Shown here one piece after another: positions 1 to 5,600 of a stretch of 5,652 nucleotides of DNA (the first letter of the stretch is position 1; each line of letters opens with the position of its first letter). The translations under genes and the position numbers were made by a program. Source of the DNA: Paracoccaceae bacterium (GTDB taxonomy: Bacteria; Pseudomonadota; Alphaproteobacteria; Rhodobacterales; Rhodobacteraceae); assembly GCA_003551745.1 (NCBI GenBank), contig PUNI01000155.1, positions 1 to 5,652 on the forward strand. Reading direction: 5' to 3'. Below the pieces are notes generated by a model, which saw only the letters and a list, made by a program, of their open reading frames with translations, was not told where the DNA came from and did not search any database.

Positions 1-6
1 CCGGTT

Positions 7-30
7 CCGGCCCGGCCCGGCCCGGCGCGG
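7..30. repeat. Short GC pentamer tandem repeat downstream of the crotonase gene
   Basis: The unit CCCGG is present in three perfect copies (11-25), with a partial copy before (7-10) and a one-mismatch copy after (26-30, CGCGG). It lies just past the stop codon of the minus-strand crotonase gene, at the window edge. It could form GC-rich structure at the transcript 3' end, but there is no T-run, so I do not call a terminator. It may simply be low-complexity GC sequence. Confidence 0.5.
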
Positions 31-37
31 AGCGGCG

Positions 38-664
38 TCAGGCGGCGGGGTCGGGGAAGAAGGCCTTGATCGCCGCCACATGGGCCGGGCGCGCGCTGCA
101 GGCGTCGGAGCCGAGTTCCGCGGCCTCCGCCAGCAGCCGCGCGGGCGCCACGATCCGGTCGACCAGCCCCCAGACCAGCGCCTCCTCGGCGTCGGCGCGC
201 AGCCCGGCCATCAGGATCATCTTGGCCCGCGCCGGCCCCACCCGCGCCGCCAGCCGCGCCGGATCGGAGGGCTGCGGCAGGAAGCCGAGCTTCATCACCG
301 GATAGAAGAACCGCGCCCGCGGCACCGCCAGGCGCAGGTCGCAGGCCAGAGCCATGCCGAAGGCGCCGCCCGCGAGCGTGCCATTGAGCGCCGCCACGGT
401 GAGGCAGGGCAGGGCGGCGATGCTGCGCGAGAGGCGCTCCCACAGCGGGCTGGTGGCGAGCCCGGCGCGCGCTTCGGCCAGATCGGCGCCGGCCGAGAAC
501 ACCTCGCCAGAGCCCGTGAGCACCAGCGCGCGGGCCTCGGCCGCTTTGGCGCGGGCGGCGACATCGGCCAGCTCCTCCAGCATCGCGGCGGTCAGCGCGT
601 TGGCCTTGTCGGGCCGGTCGAGCGTGACCGTCCAAAGCCCGCCCGCCTCGGACGTGCGGATCAC
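38..664 (-). CDS. Short enoyl-CoA hydratase/isomerase (crotonase) family protein, divergent active site
   Basis: This 208-residue protein is read from a GTG at 664-662 to a TGA at 40-38. Crotonase-fold signatures are clear: LDRPDKANAL (15-24), the first oxyanion-hole segment FSAGADL (56-62), the second one around NGTLAGGAFGMALACD (94-109), and GLVDRIV (166-172) before a C-terminal helix. Family members act on acyl-CoA thioesters in the cytoplasm. Aligning by eye with rat mitochondrial enoyl-CoA hydratase, the positions of its catalytic Glu144 and Glu164 are Gly103 and Val123 here, and the GAGG stretch is replaced by PQPSDPAR (130-137). Classical hydratase activity is therefore doubtful. Full-length members have about 255-265 residues; this one ends early and lacks most of the C-terminal helical trimerisation part. 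The GTG start is supported by the GTGA overlap with the upstream SDR stop and a weak GGGG about 8 nt before it. The frame stays open far upstream, but that is antisense to other genes. The substrate is unknown. Confidence 0.85.
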   Translation of the reverse strand: MIRTSEAGGLWTVTLDRPDKANALTAAMLEELADVAARAKAAEARALVLTGSGEVFSAGADLAEARAGLATSPLWERLSRSIAALPCLTVAALNGTLAGGAFGMALACDLRLAVPRARFFYPVMKLGFLPQPSDPARLAARVGPARAKMILMAGLRADAEEALVWGLVDRIVAPARLLAEAAELGSDACSARPAHVAAIKAFFPDPAA

Positions 665-1410
665 GCCGCCAGCCCCAGCCTGCGCCGCAGCGCCTCGTCG
701 CGCAGGCTCACCTCCTGCCCCAGCCAGGGGTTCGCCTCGGCCGTGCACATCCACACCAGCGCCCGCGCCGGCCATTCGGGCGGGATATGCTCCGACCAGT
801 CGAGCTTGCTCACCGGGTTCACCCCGCTGTCCCTGATCGCGCGCTGCATGTCGGTGGCGACCGTGCCGGGCGACAGGCTCAGGATGCGCAGGCCCGCGGC
901 ACGGTGCTCCTGATCGGCGACACGGGTCAGCATCAGCGCGCCGGCCTTGGCCGCGCAATAGGCCGACCAGCCCTCCAGCGGGTGTTGCGCCGCGCCCGAG
1001 CCCACGGTCAGGATCGTGCCGCCGCCCTGGGCGCGCATCACCGGCAGCGCTGCGCGCATGCCGTGGAACACGCCTTTCAGGTTGACGTCGACCAGACGCC
1101 CCCATGCCTCGGGCTCGGCGGCGTCCATCCGCGCGATCGGCTCGATGAGGCCCGCATTGTTGACCAGCACGTCGAGCCGCCCCCAGCGGTCGGTCACCGC
1201 CGCCACCGCCGCGGTGACCGCTTCTGGGTCGGCCACGTCGCAGCCGAGGCCCAGCCCGTCGATCTTGGCTGCCAGCGCCGCCACCGCCTCGGCACTGCGC
1301 GCGGCCAGCCCCACCCGGGCGCCGGCCTCGGCAAAGGCCCGCGCCGCCGCCGCGCCGATGCCCCGGCTCGCCCCGGTGATCAGCACCGTCCTGCCCGTCA
1401 GATCCGCCAT
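661..1410 (-). CDS. SDR family NAD(P)-dependent oxidoreductase
   Basis: This is a 249-residue classical short-chain dehydrogenase/reductase, the normal length for the family. Visible motifs are the cofactor loop TGASRGIG (12-19), Asp58 after the third strand, NNAG (84-87), Asn110, and the catalytic Ser138, Tyr151 and Lys155 in a YxxxK arrangement, with PG at 181-182. Arg16 in the glycine loop and Arg38 after the second strand suggest a preference for NADP(H); this is inferred from family rules. It should reduce or oxidise a carbonyl or alcohol in the cytoplasm, but the substrate cannot be read from the sequence. The ATG is preceded by a strong Shine-Dalgarno (GGGAGAGG, 6 nt spacing). Its stop overlaps the start of the crotonase gene (GTGA), so the two are probably co-translated and may act on related acyl-CoA or keto intermediates. 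FabG-like activity is possible but not indicated by context. Confidence 0.93.
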   Translation of the reverse strand: MADLTGRTVLITGASRGIGAAAARAFAEAGARVGLAARSAEAVAALAAKIDGLGLGCDVADPEAVTAAVAAVTDRWGRLDVLVNNAGLIEPIARMDAAEPEAWGRLVDVNLKGVFHGMRAALPVMRAQGGGTILTVGSGAAQHPLEGWSAYCAAKAGALMLTRVADQEHRAAGLRILSLSPGTVATDMQRAIRDSGVNPVSKLDWSEHIPPEWPARALVWMCTAEANPWLGQEVSLRDEALRRRLGLAA

Positions 1411-1416
1411 CCTGCG

Positions 1417-1424
1417 CCTCTCCC
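1417..1424 (-). promoter_or_regulatory. Ribosome binding site of the SDR gene
   Basis: Read on the minus strand this is GGGAGAGG, 6 nt before the ATG at 1410. It fits the anti-Shine-Dalgarno well and fixes the SDR start. Confidence 0.75.
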
Positions 1425-1469
1425 GTCTGCCCGTCCTGCGGCTGCCACTGCCGGCAAGCTCTAGCCGAT

Positions 1470-1505
1470 GCCCCGGCAGGGCGCCAGCATGGCGCAGGGC
1501 CGGGC
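1470..1505. repeat. Imperfect inverted repeat, possible operator or hairpin
   Basis: A perfect 6-bp inverted repeat, GCGCCA (1481-1486) and TGGCGC (1490-1495), has a 3-nt loop. It is flanked by an outer imperfect arm: GCCCCGG at 1470-1476 against CCGGGC at 1500-1505, with one bulged base. It sits 12 bp upstream of the predicted -35 of the DUF2125 promoter and could lie in the leader or promoter of the SDR gene. Chance dyads are common at this GC content. Confidence 0.35.
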
Positions 1506-1517
1506 GCGAAACCGCGC

Positions 1518-1546
1518 TTGACCTCAGCCTGCGGCACGGGGATCAT
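1518..1546 (+). promoter_or_regulatory. Predicted sigma-70-type promoter for the DUF2125 gene
   Basis: The -35 hexamer TTGACC (1518-1523, 5 of 6 to consensus) is followed by a 17-bp spacer and a -10 hexamer GATCAT (1541-1546, 4 of 6). Transcription would begin near 1553, giving a leader of about 36 nt before the ATG at 1589. This is the best promoter match in the window. Confidence 0.6.
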
Positions 1547-1588
1547 CTGGTCGCTTCCCCCGATCGGCGGGACAGGAAAGGACGCAGC

Positions 1589-3100
1589 ATGCCACATCTC
1601 CGCAGGTCGCGCGGCGCGGTCGCCTTCGCCGCGCTCTTTGCCTTGGCAGCCACCGGCGCGCGGGCCGATCTGACCGCCGAGGATGTCTGGGCCGTCTGGC
1701 AGAGCTACGCCGAGGACTCCGGCCAGGTCATGGCCTTCGGCGCCACTGACCGGGACGGTGACACGCTGGCGGTCTCGGACGTGCGCATCACCACCGAGGC
1801 CGACGACCTCACCGTTCTGGCGACGATCGACCGGATCGTCTTCACCGAACAGGGGGATGGCACCGTCGCCGTGGCCATGGACGACAGCTATCCGATGCTG
1901 ATCAGCCTGCCCGAGGGCAGCCTGACCGTGAGCATCAGCCACCCCGGCCTGCGCCTCGTCGTCTCCGAGGCCGAGGACGGGCTGCTGCACAGCCTGAATG
2001 CGCCGGAACTCGTCGTCGGTCTCGATGCGGCCGATCTGGACGACATCCCCGCACCCGAGATTCGGCTCAACGCGGTCGGCGTCGCCGGCAGCTACACCAT
2101 TCCCACCGAGACCGGCGGGCCGGTGACCAGCGATCTCACCATCGCCGCGGTCAATGCCGAGCTGAAGATCGAAGCCGACGGGGATATGGCCGATATCGAG
2201 TATGCCGCCACCGGCATGAGGCTCGGCTTCGAAGGCGCGGGCCTCGACCTGCTGCCCGAGGAGGATGATGACGATCTTGGCGCCGCGCTGCGTGCCGGGC
2301 TGCGGCTCGGCTTCGACGCCAGCTATGATACCATGCGCTACCGCTTCGAGGTGGAGGAGGACGGCGAGCGCACGGATCTGGCCGGCAACGCCGTCGACGG
2401 GCGCACCCGCTTCGTGATGGATGCCGATGAATTCGCCTTCGAAAGCGCCAGTCGCAACGGGGCTCTTACCGTCGTCGGCAGCGAACTGCCGCTGCCCGAG
2501 ATCACGCTGACGGCGGCGCATCTGGCCTATGGGCTCAGCCTCCCGGTGTCGGCGCGGCCCGAGCCGCAGGAGATGTCGGTGGTCCTGCGCGCGGTCGATC
2601 TGGTGCTGCCCGACAGCGTCTGGGCGCTGTTCGACCCGACCGAACTGCTGCCGCGCGGGCCGGCGACGGCGGTGCTCGACCTCGGCGGCAGCGTGGTGCT
2701 GCCCGCCGATCTCTTCTCGGACGAGACCGCCATGGCCGCGATGATGGGCGGGCCGGCGGCGGCGATTCAGCTGGAGTCGCTCACACTGTCCGAGCTGTTG
2801 GTGCGCTTCGGCGGCGCCGCGCTCACCGGAGTCGGTGCCTTCACCTTCGACAACACCGACCTGACGACCTTCCCGGGCATGCCACGGCCGACCGGCACGC
2901 TGGATCTTTCCCTGCGTGGTGGCACCACGCTGCTCGAAGCGCTGGTGGCGATGGGCGTCCTGCCCGAGGATCAGGCGATGGGCGCGCGGATGATGCTGGC
3001 GCTCTTCACCCGGCCCGGCGAGGGGCCGGACGAGCTCTTGAGCACCCTCGAGGTGCGCGAGGACGGAGCGGTGTTCGCCAACGGCATGCGCCTGCAATAG
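1589..3100 (+). CDS. DUF2125-family exported protein of unknown function
   Basis: This 503-residue protein starts at an ATG preceded by AGGAAAGGA (1574-1582) with 6 nt spacing. The frame is open further upstream, but that part precedes both the promoter and the Shine-Dalgarno and overlaps the SDR gene antisense. Residues 1-26 look like a Sec signal peptide: basic MPHLRRSR, a hydrophobic Ala/Leu/Phe core, and an ARA site predicting cleavage before Asp27. No other membrane segment is obvious, so it should be periplasmic or loosely envelope-associated. The mature part is acidic and has many short alternating hydrophobic/polar stretches typical of beta strands, plus an acidic cluster PEEDDDD (223-229). 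DUF2125 membership is recognised from memory of Rhodobacteraceae homologues, for example the DVWAVWQSYAEDSGQ opening and the PMLISLPEGSLTVSISHP segment; no domain search was run. No biochemical role is known to me. It is monocistronic by layout, with its own promoter and a downstream hairpin. Confidence 0.85.
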   Translation: MPHLRRSRGAVAFAALFALAATGARADLTAEDVWAVWQSYAEDSGQVMAFGATDRDGDTLAVSDVRITTEADDLTVLATIDRIVFTEQGDGTVAVAMDDSYPMLISLPEGSLTVSISHPGLRLVVSEAEDGLLHSLNAPELVVGLDAADLDDIPAPEIRLNAVGVAGSYTIPTETGGPVTSDLTIAAVNAELKIEADGDMADIEYAATGMRLGFEGAGLDLLPEEDDDDLGAALRAGLRLGFDASYDTMRYRFEVEEDGERTDLAGNAVDGRTRFVMDADEFAFESASRNGALTVVGSELPLPEITLTAAHLAYGLSLPVSARPEPQEMSVVLRAVDLVLPDSVWALFDPTELLPRGPATAVLDLGGSVVLPADLFSDETAMAAMMGGPAAAIQLESLTLSELLVRFGGAALTGVGAFTFDNTDLTTFPGMPRPTGTLDLSLRGGTTLLEALVAMGVLPEDQAMGARMMLALFTRPGEGPDELLSTLEVREDGAVFANGMRLQ

Positions 3101-3112
3101 CGCCTTGCGCCT

Positions 3113-3139
3113 GGGGAGCGCCGCGCGGCGCGCGACCCC
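3113..3139 (+). terminator. GC-rich hairpin after the DUF2125 gene, possible terminator
   Basis: A perfect 14-bp palindrome, GCGCCGCGCGGCGC (3118-3131), is bracketed by GGGG (3113-3116) and a C-run (3135-3139) that can pair outside it. It starts 12 nt after the DUF2125 stop. No T-run follows, so it is at best an atypical or Rho-assisted terminator. Confidence 0.4.
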
Positions 3140-3147
3140 CGCCTCCC

Positions 3148-3176
3148 TTGCGCCCCCGCCCGGCGCGCCCTAGGTG
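3148..3176 (+). promoter_or_regulatory. Weak candidate promoter for pmbA-cysQ
   Basis: TTGCGC (3148-3153) lies 17 bp before TAGGTG (3171-3176), about 43 nt upstream of the pmbA ATG. The -10 match is poor (only the first two bases agree), but the position, just after the hairpin and before the Shine-Dalgarno, is right for a promoter of the pmbA-cysQ unit. Confidence 0.3.
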
Positions 3177-3218
3177 CGCGGCAGCCCTGAGGGGCGGCCG
3201 TGCAGCAGGGAGCCCCGG

Positions 3219-4565
3219 ATGACCGACAGCCTCGAACCTCTCACCCGGGCGCTGCTCGAGGCAGCGCGCGCCGCCGGCGCCGACGCCGCCGATGCGATGG
3301 CGATCGAGTCCGCCTCGGTCGCCATTGACGTGCGCGCCGGGCAGCTGGAACAGGCCGAGCGTGCCGAGGGGCTGGAGGTGGGGCTGCGCGTGCTGGTCGG
3401 CCGGCGTCAGGCCTGCGTCTCGGCCTCCGACACCAGCGCCGGCACGCTGGCCGAGATGGCGGCGCGCGCCGTCGCCATGGCCTGCGAGGCGCCCGAGGAT
3501 CCCCATGCCGGCCTGGCCGATCCGGCTCAGATTGCCCGCGACTGGGACGTGGCCGCACTGGAACTCGACGATCCTGCCCCGGCGCCCGAGCCGGCCGCGC
3601 TGGAAGAGGCCGCCCGCGCCGCCGAGGCCGCGGCCCTCGCCGTGGCCGGGGTCAGCATGGTCGAGCAGGCATCGGCCGGATGGGGGCGGCGGCGGCTGCA
3701 CCTGGCGGCGAGCAACGGCTTTTCCGGCGGCTACGCCCGCAGCGGGCACAGCCTGTCCTGCGTGGCGATCACCGGCACGGGAACCGGGATGGAGCGTGAC
3801 TGGTGCGCCGAAAGCCGGATCTTCGGCGCCGATCTGCCCGGCCCCGAGGAGATCGGCCGGCGCGCCGGCGAACGCGCCGCCGCCCGCGCGGGCGCCCGCA
3901 AGCCGCCGACCGGGGCCTATCCGGTGCTTTTCGACGAGCGCGTGGCGGCCTCGCTCCTCGGCCATCTGGTTGGCGCGGTGAACGGCACGGCGGTGGCGCG
4001 CGGCGCGTCGTGGCTGCGCCACGCGATGGGCGAGGCCGTGCTGCCCGCGGGCCTCGACCTGATCGAGGAGCCGCTGGCGCCCCGGCTTTCCGGCGCCCGC
4101 CCGTTCGACGCCGAGGGCCTGCCGGTCGCCACGCGCCCCATCGTCGAGGGCGGCACGCTGCGCCGCTGGGTGCTCGACCTAGCCACCGCCCGCAAGCTGG
4201 GGCTGGAGAGCACCGCAAACGCCACCCGTGGCCTCGCCGCCCCGCCCAGCCCCGGCACCTCGAACCTTCGGCTCACCGAGGGCCGGCACAGCCGCGACGC
4301 GCTTCTGCGCGAGATGGGCACCGGGCTTCTGGTCACCTCGCTGATCGGCAGTTCGGTCAACCCCACCACGGGCGACTATTCCCGCGGCGCCGCCGGTTTC
4401 TGGGTCGAGAACGGCGAGATCACCCGGCCGGTGAATGAATGCACGATCGCCGGCAGCCTGCGCGACATGCTGTTGGGCATCGTTCCCGCCAATGACGCCC
4501 GCCCGCACCGCTCCGTGCGGGTGCCCAGCCTGCTGGTGGAGGGGCTCACCCTTGCCGGCGCCTGA
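3219..4565 (+). CDS. pmbA: PmbA/TldE, TldD/PmbA-family metalloprotease subunit
   Basis: This 448-residue protein has the usual length for PmbA (about 450). In Escherichia coli TldD and TldE (PmbA) form a cytoplasmic protease that processes the microcin B17 precursor and degrades unstructured peptides; TldD carries the zinc site. The N-terminal domain covers roughly residues 1-190. The C-terminal region shows family hallmarks: ASLLGHLVGAVNG (244-256), RPFDAEG (294-300), a glycine-flanked segment near 367-379, and NPTTGDYSRGAAGFW (381-395) followed by ENGEITRPV and TIAG. No HExxxH zinc motif is present, and no His-Glu pair occurs anywhere in the protein, as expected for the TldE rather than the TldD subunit. 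The ATG is chosen because AGGGAG (3207-3212) lies 6 nt before it; the frame begins slightly earlier but without a better start. The gene overlaps cysQ by 14 nt, indicating an operon. No tldD is visible in the window, so the partner must be encoded elsewhere. Confidence 0.93.
   Translation: MTDSLEPLTRALLEAARAAGADAADAMAIESASVAIDVRAGQLEQAERAEGLEVGLRVLVGRRQACVSASDTSAGTLAEMAARAVAMACEAPEDPHAGLADPAQIARDWDVAALELDDPAPAPEPAALEEAARAAEAAALAVAGVSMVEQASAGWGRRRLHLAASNGFSGGYARSGHSLSCVAITGTGTGMERDWCAESRIFGADLPGPEEIGRRAGERAAARAGARKPPTGAYPVLFDERVAASLLGHLVGAVNGTAVARGASWLRHAMGEAVLPAGLDLIEEPLAPRLSGARPFDAEGLPVATRPIVEGGTLRRWVLDLATARKLGLESTANATRGLAAPPSPGTSNLRLTEGRHSRDALLREMGTGLLVTSLIGSSVNPTTGDYSRGAAGFWVENGEITRPVNECTIAGSLRDMLLGIVPANDARPHRSVRVPSLLVEGLTLAGA
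4538..4544 (+). promoter_or_regulatory. Ribosome binding site inside the pmbA 3' end, sets the TTG start of cysQ
   Basis: The purine run in GGTGGAGGGG ends about 7 nt before the TTG at 4552 and lies within the last codons of pmbA. It is the only strong Shine-Dalgarno near the start of the phosphatase frame, and it decides the choice of TTG over upstream codons that would add residues unlike the family. Confidence 0.6.
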
Positions 4566-5403
4566 GGCGAAAGATCATTCCGGCGATCTCGCGTTGCTGA
4601 GCGAAGCCGCCCGCGCCGCCGGCGAGATCGCCCGGCGCCATCACGGACAGGCGCCGGCGACCTGGCAGAAGGGCGCCGGCCAGGGCCCGGTCACCGAGGC
4701 CGACATCGAGATCGACCTGATGCTGCGCGACCGGCTGCTGGCGGCACGGCCCGGCTTCGGCTGGCTCAGCGAGGAGACGCCCGACGATCCGGCGCGGCTG
4801 GTGGCCGATTCGGTGTTCATCGTCGATCCGATCGACGGCACCCGTGCCTTCATCGAGGGCGGCAAGGGCTTCGCCCATGCGCTGGCGATCGCCCGGCACG
4901 GGCGGGTGACCGCCGCGGTGGTGCATCTGCCGCTGCTCGATCTCACCTATACCGCGCGCGCGGGCCAGGGCGCCTTCGTCAACGACCGCCCGCTGGTGAC
5001 ACCGCCGCGCAAGGGGCTGGTCGGCGCCCGGGTGCTGGCCAGTTCCGGCCAGCTCGATCCGCAGCTCTGGCCCGGCGGGCTGCCGCTGATGGAGCGGCAC
5101 TTCCGCCCCTCGCTCGCCTGGCGGCTCTGCTTGGTGGCCGAGGGGGCCTTCCACGGCACGGTAACGCTGCGCGAGACCTGGGACTGGGACACCGCTGCGG
5201 CCACGCTGATCGCCGAGGAGGCCGGCGCGCGGGTTTCCGACCGCTTCGGTGCGCCGCTCGCCTACAACACGCCCAGCCCGAAGAGCGCCGGCCTCATCGC
5301 GGGCCCCGCGGGCGTCCACAGCGCCTTCCTGGAAAGCCTCGCCGGCCCGGGCGCGCCGCGCAAGGCCCGCACCGGCGGGCCTCCGCCGGACTTGACGGGC
5401 TGA
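4552..5403 (+). CDS. cysQ: CysQ-type 3'(2'),5'-bisphosphate nucleotidase / inositol monophosphatase family protein
   Basis: With a TTG start this is 283 residues. Inositol-monophosphatase-superfamily metal and catalytic motifs are complete: PVTEADIEID (46-55), WLSEETPDD (71-79) with the Glu pair 74-75, DPIDGTRAF (92-100) with Asp92 and Asp95, and WDWDTAA (210-216) with Asp213 as the expected third metal-binding acid. The fold uses magnesium to hydrolyse small phosphate monoesters. The CysQ subgroup converts 3'-phosphoadenosine 5'-phosphate to AMP, which relieves inhibition in sulfate assimilation and recycles a sulfotransfer by-product. Overall wording, including PSLAWRLCLVAEGAF (186-200), matches proteobacterial CysQ from memory, but inositol or histidinol phosphatase activity cannot be excluded. 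The start overlaps pmbA by 14 nt. No ATG in this frame gives a family-like N terminus: the only Met upstream yields a cysteine/tryptophan-rich stretch that is pmbA read out of frame. The last 20 or so residues (Gly/Pro/Arg-rich, ending DLTG) extend beyond the usual end, and the stop lies in an 8-bp repeat. Confidence 0.88.
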   Translation: MPAPEAKDHSGDLALLSEAARAAGEIARRHHGQAPATWQKGAGQGPVTEADIEIDLMLRDRLLAARPGFGWLSEETPDDPARLVADSVFIVDPIDGTRAFIEGGKGFAHALAIARHGRVTAAVVHLPLLDLTYTARAGQGAFVNDRPLVTPPRKGLVGARVLASSGQLDPQLWPGGLPLMERHFRPSLAWRLCLVAEGAFHGTVTLRETWDWDTAAATLIAEEAGARVSDRFGAPLAYNTPSPKSAGLIAGPAGVHSAFLESLAGPGAPRKARTGGPPPDLTG

Positions 5404-5416
5404 CGGGCTGACGGGC
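5393..5416 (+). repeat. Three perfect copies of an 8-bp tandem repeat at the cysQ stop
   Basis: TGACGGGC is repeated exactly at 5393-5400, 5401-5408 and 5409-5416. Because 8 is not a multiple of 3, the three TGA triplets fall in three different forward frames; the one at 5401-5403 is the cysQ stop. Such repeats can change copy number by slippage. Its last five bases contribute to the 5' arm of the hairpin that follows. Confidence 0.9.
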
Positions 5417-5434
5417 GCTCGGCCCAGGCGCCCG
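5412..5434 (+). terminator. 7-bp GC hairpin just after cysQ, possible terminator
   Basis: CGGGCGC (5412-5418) pairs perfectly with GCGCCCG (5428-5434) across a 9-nt loop, beginning 8 nt after the cysQ stop. There is no T-run afterwards, so it may be Rho-assisted or a 3'-end stabilising structure. Its position at the end of the pmbA-cysQ unit supports a termination role. Confidence 0.45.
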
Positions 5435-5489
5435 AACCTCACCCGCGCGGGGCGCGGAAAGACCCCAACGCGCGCGGCGTGCGCAACGA

Positions 5490-5509
5490 GGCCCGGCGCA
5501 GCTCGGGCC
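5490..5509. repeat. Second intergenic hairpin between cysQ and the DUF4170 gene
   Basis: GGCCCG (5490-5495) and CGGGCC (5504-5509) form a perfect 6-bp stem with an 8-nt loop. It lies about 33 bp upstream of the predicted -35 of the next gene. It could be a second termination element or have no role. Apart from the two hairpins and the promoter, the 197-bp spacer 5404-5600 shows nothing recognisable. Confidence 0.35.
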
Positions 5510-5541
5510 GTCCGTGGTCCCGCGGTGCCCATCTCGCTCCC

Positions 5542-5569
5542 TTGACCTCCCCCCGCCAGCCACTACGGT
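5542..5569 (+). promoter_or_regulatory. Predicted promoter for the DUF4170 gene
   Basis: TTGACC (5542-5547, 5 of 6 to the -35 consensus) is followed by a 16-bp spacer and TACGGT (5564-5569, 3 of 6). Transcription would start near 5576, leaving a leader of about 25 nt that contains the Shine-Dalgarno AGGAG (5587-5591). It uses the same TTGACC hexamer as the DUF2125 promoter. Confidence 0.5.
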
Positions 5570-5600
5570 GGCGCCACGCCGGTTTCAGGAGCCCCGCACC

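Larger units (their letters stand above)
1411..1588. other. Divergent intergenic region between the SDR and DUF2125 genes
   Basis: This 178-bp spacer separates the leftward SDR/crotonase unit from the rightward DUF2125 gene. It holds the SDR ribosome binding site (1417-1424, minus strand), a plus-strand promoter (1518-1546), two small dyads (1449-1456 and 1469-1478) and a hairpin-capable inverted repeat (1470-1505). I find no convincing -35/-10 pair for the minus-strand unit; the best candidate matches only about half of each hexamer. No gene is seen in it. Confidence 0.7.

Noticed and set aside
80..913. 277-codon plus-strand open frame across the crotonase and SDR genes
   Set aside because: It is antisense to two genes with clear active-site or fold motifs, and is Arg/Gly/His-rich with no domain features.
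1016..1588. N-terminal extension of the DUF2125 frame
   Set aside because: It lies antisense over the SDR gene and upstream of the predicted promoter, and it is Ala/Arg/Ser/Pro-rich. The signal peptide and Shine-Dalgarno place the start at 1589.
665..3097. Very long minus-strand open frame continuing upstream of the crotonase gene, about 1019 codons in total
   Set aside because: Only the 38-664 part has family signatures. The rest is antisense to DUF2125 and out of frame with the SDR gene, is rich in Arg, Gly, His and Gln, and has no domain sense. High GC removes stop codons from shadow frames.
3006..4022. 338-codon minus-strand open frame opposite pmbA
   Set aside because: It is antisense to well-supported plus-strand genes, has composition typical of a shadow frame (Gly, Arg, Ala, His) and shows no recognisable motif.
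4546..5532. 328-codon minus-strand open frame opposite cysQ
   Set aside because: It is a shadow of the phosphatase gene, with no family motifs and no convincing ribosome binding site.
5404..5600. Possible small RNA or small gene between cysQ and the DUF4170 gene
   Set aside because: Two hairpins are present, but there is no T-run, and no frame with a credible start and Shine-Dalgarno. The minus-strand frame here is low-complexity and overlaps the promoter region.
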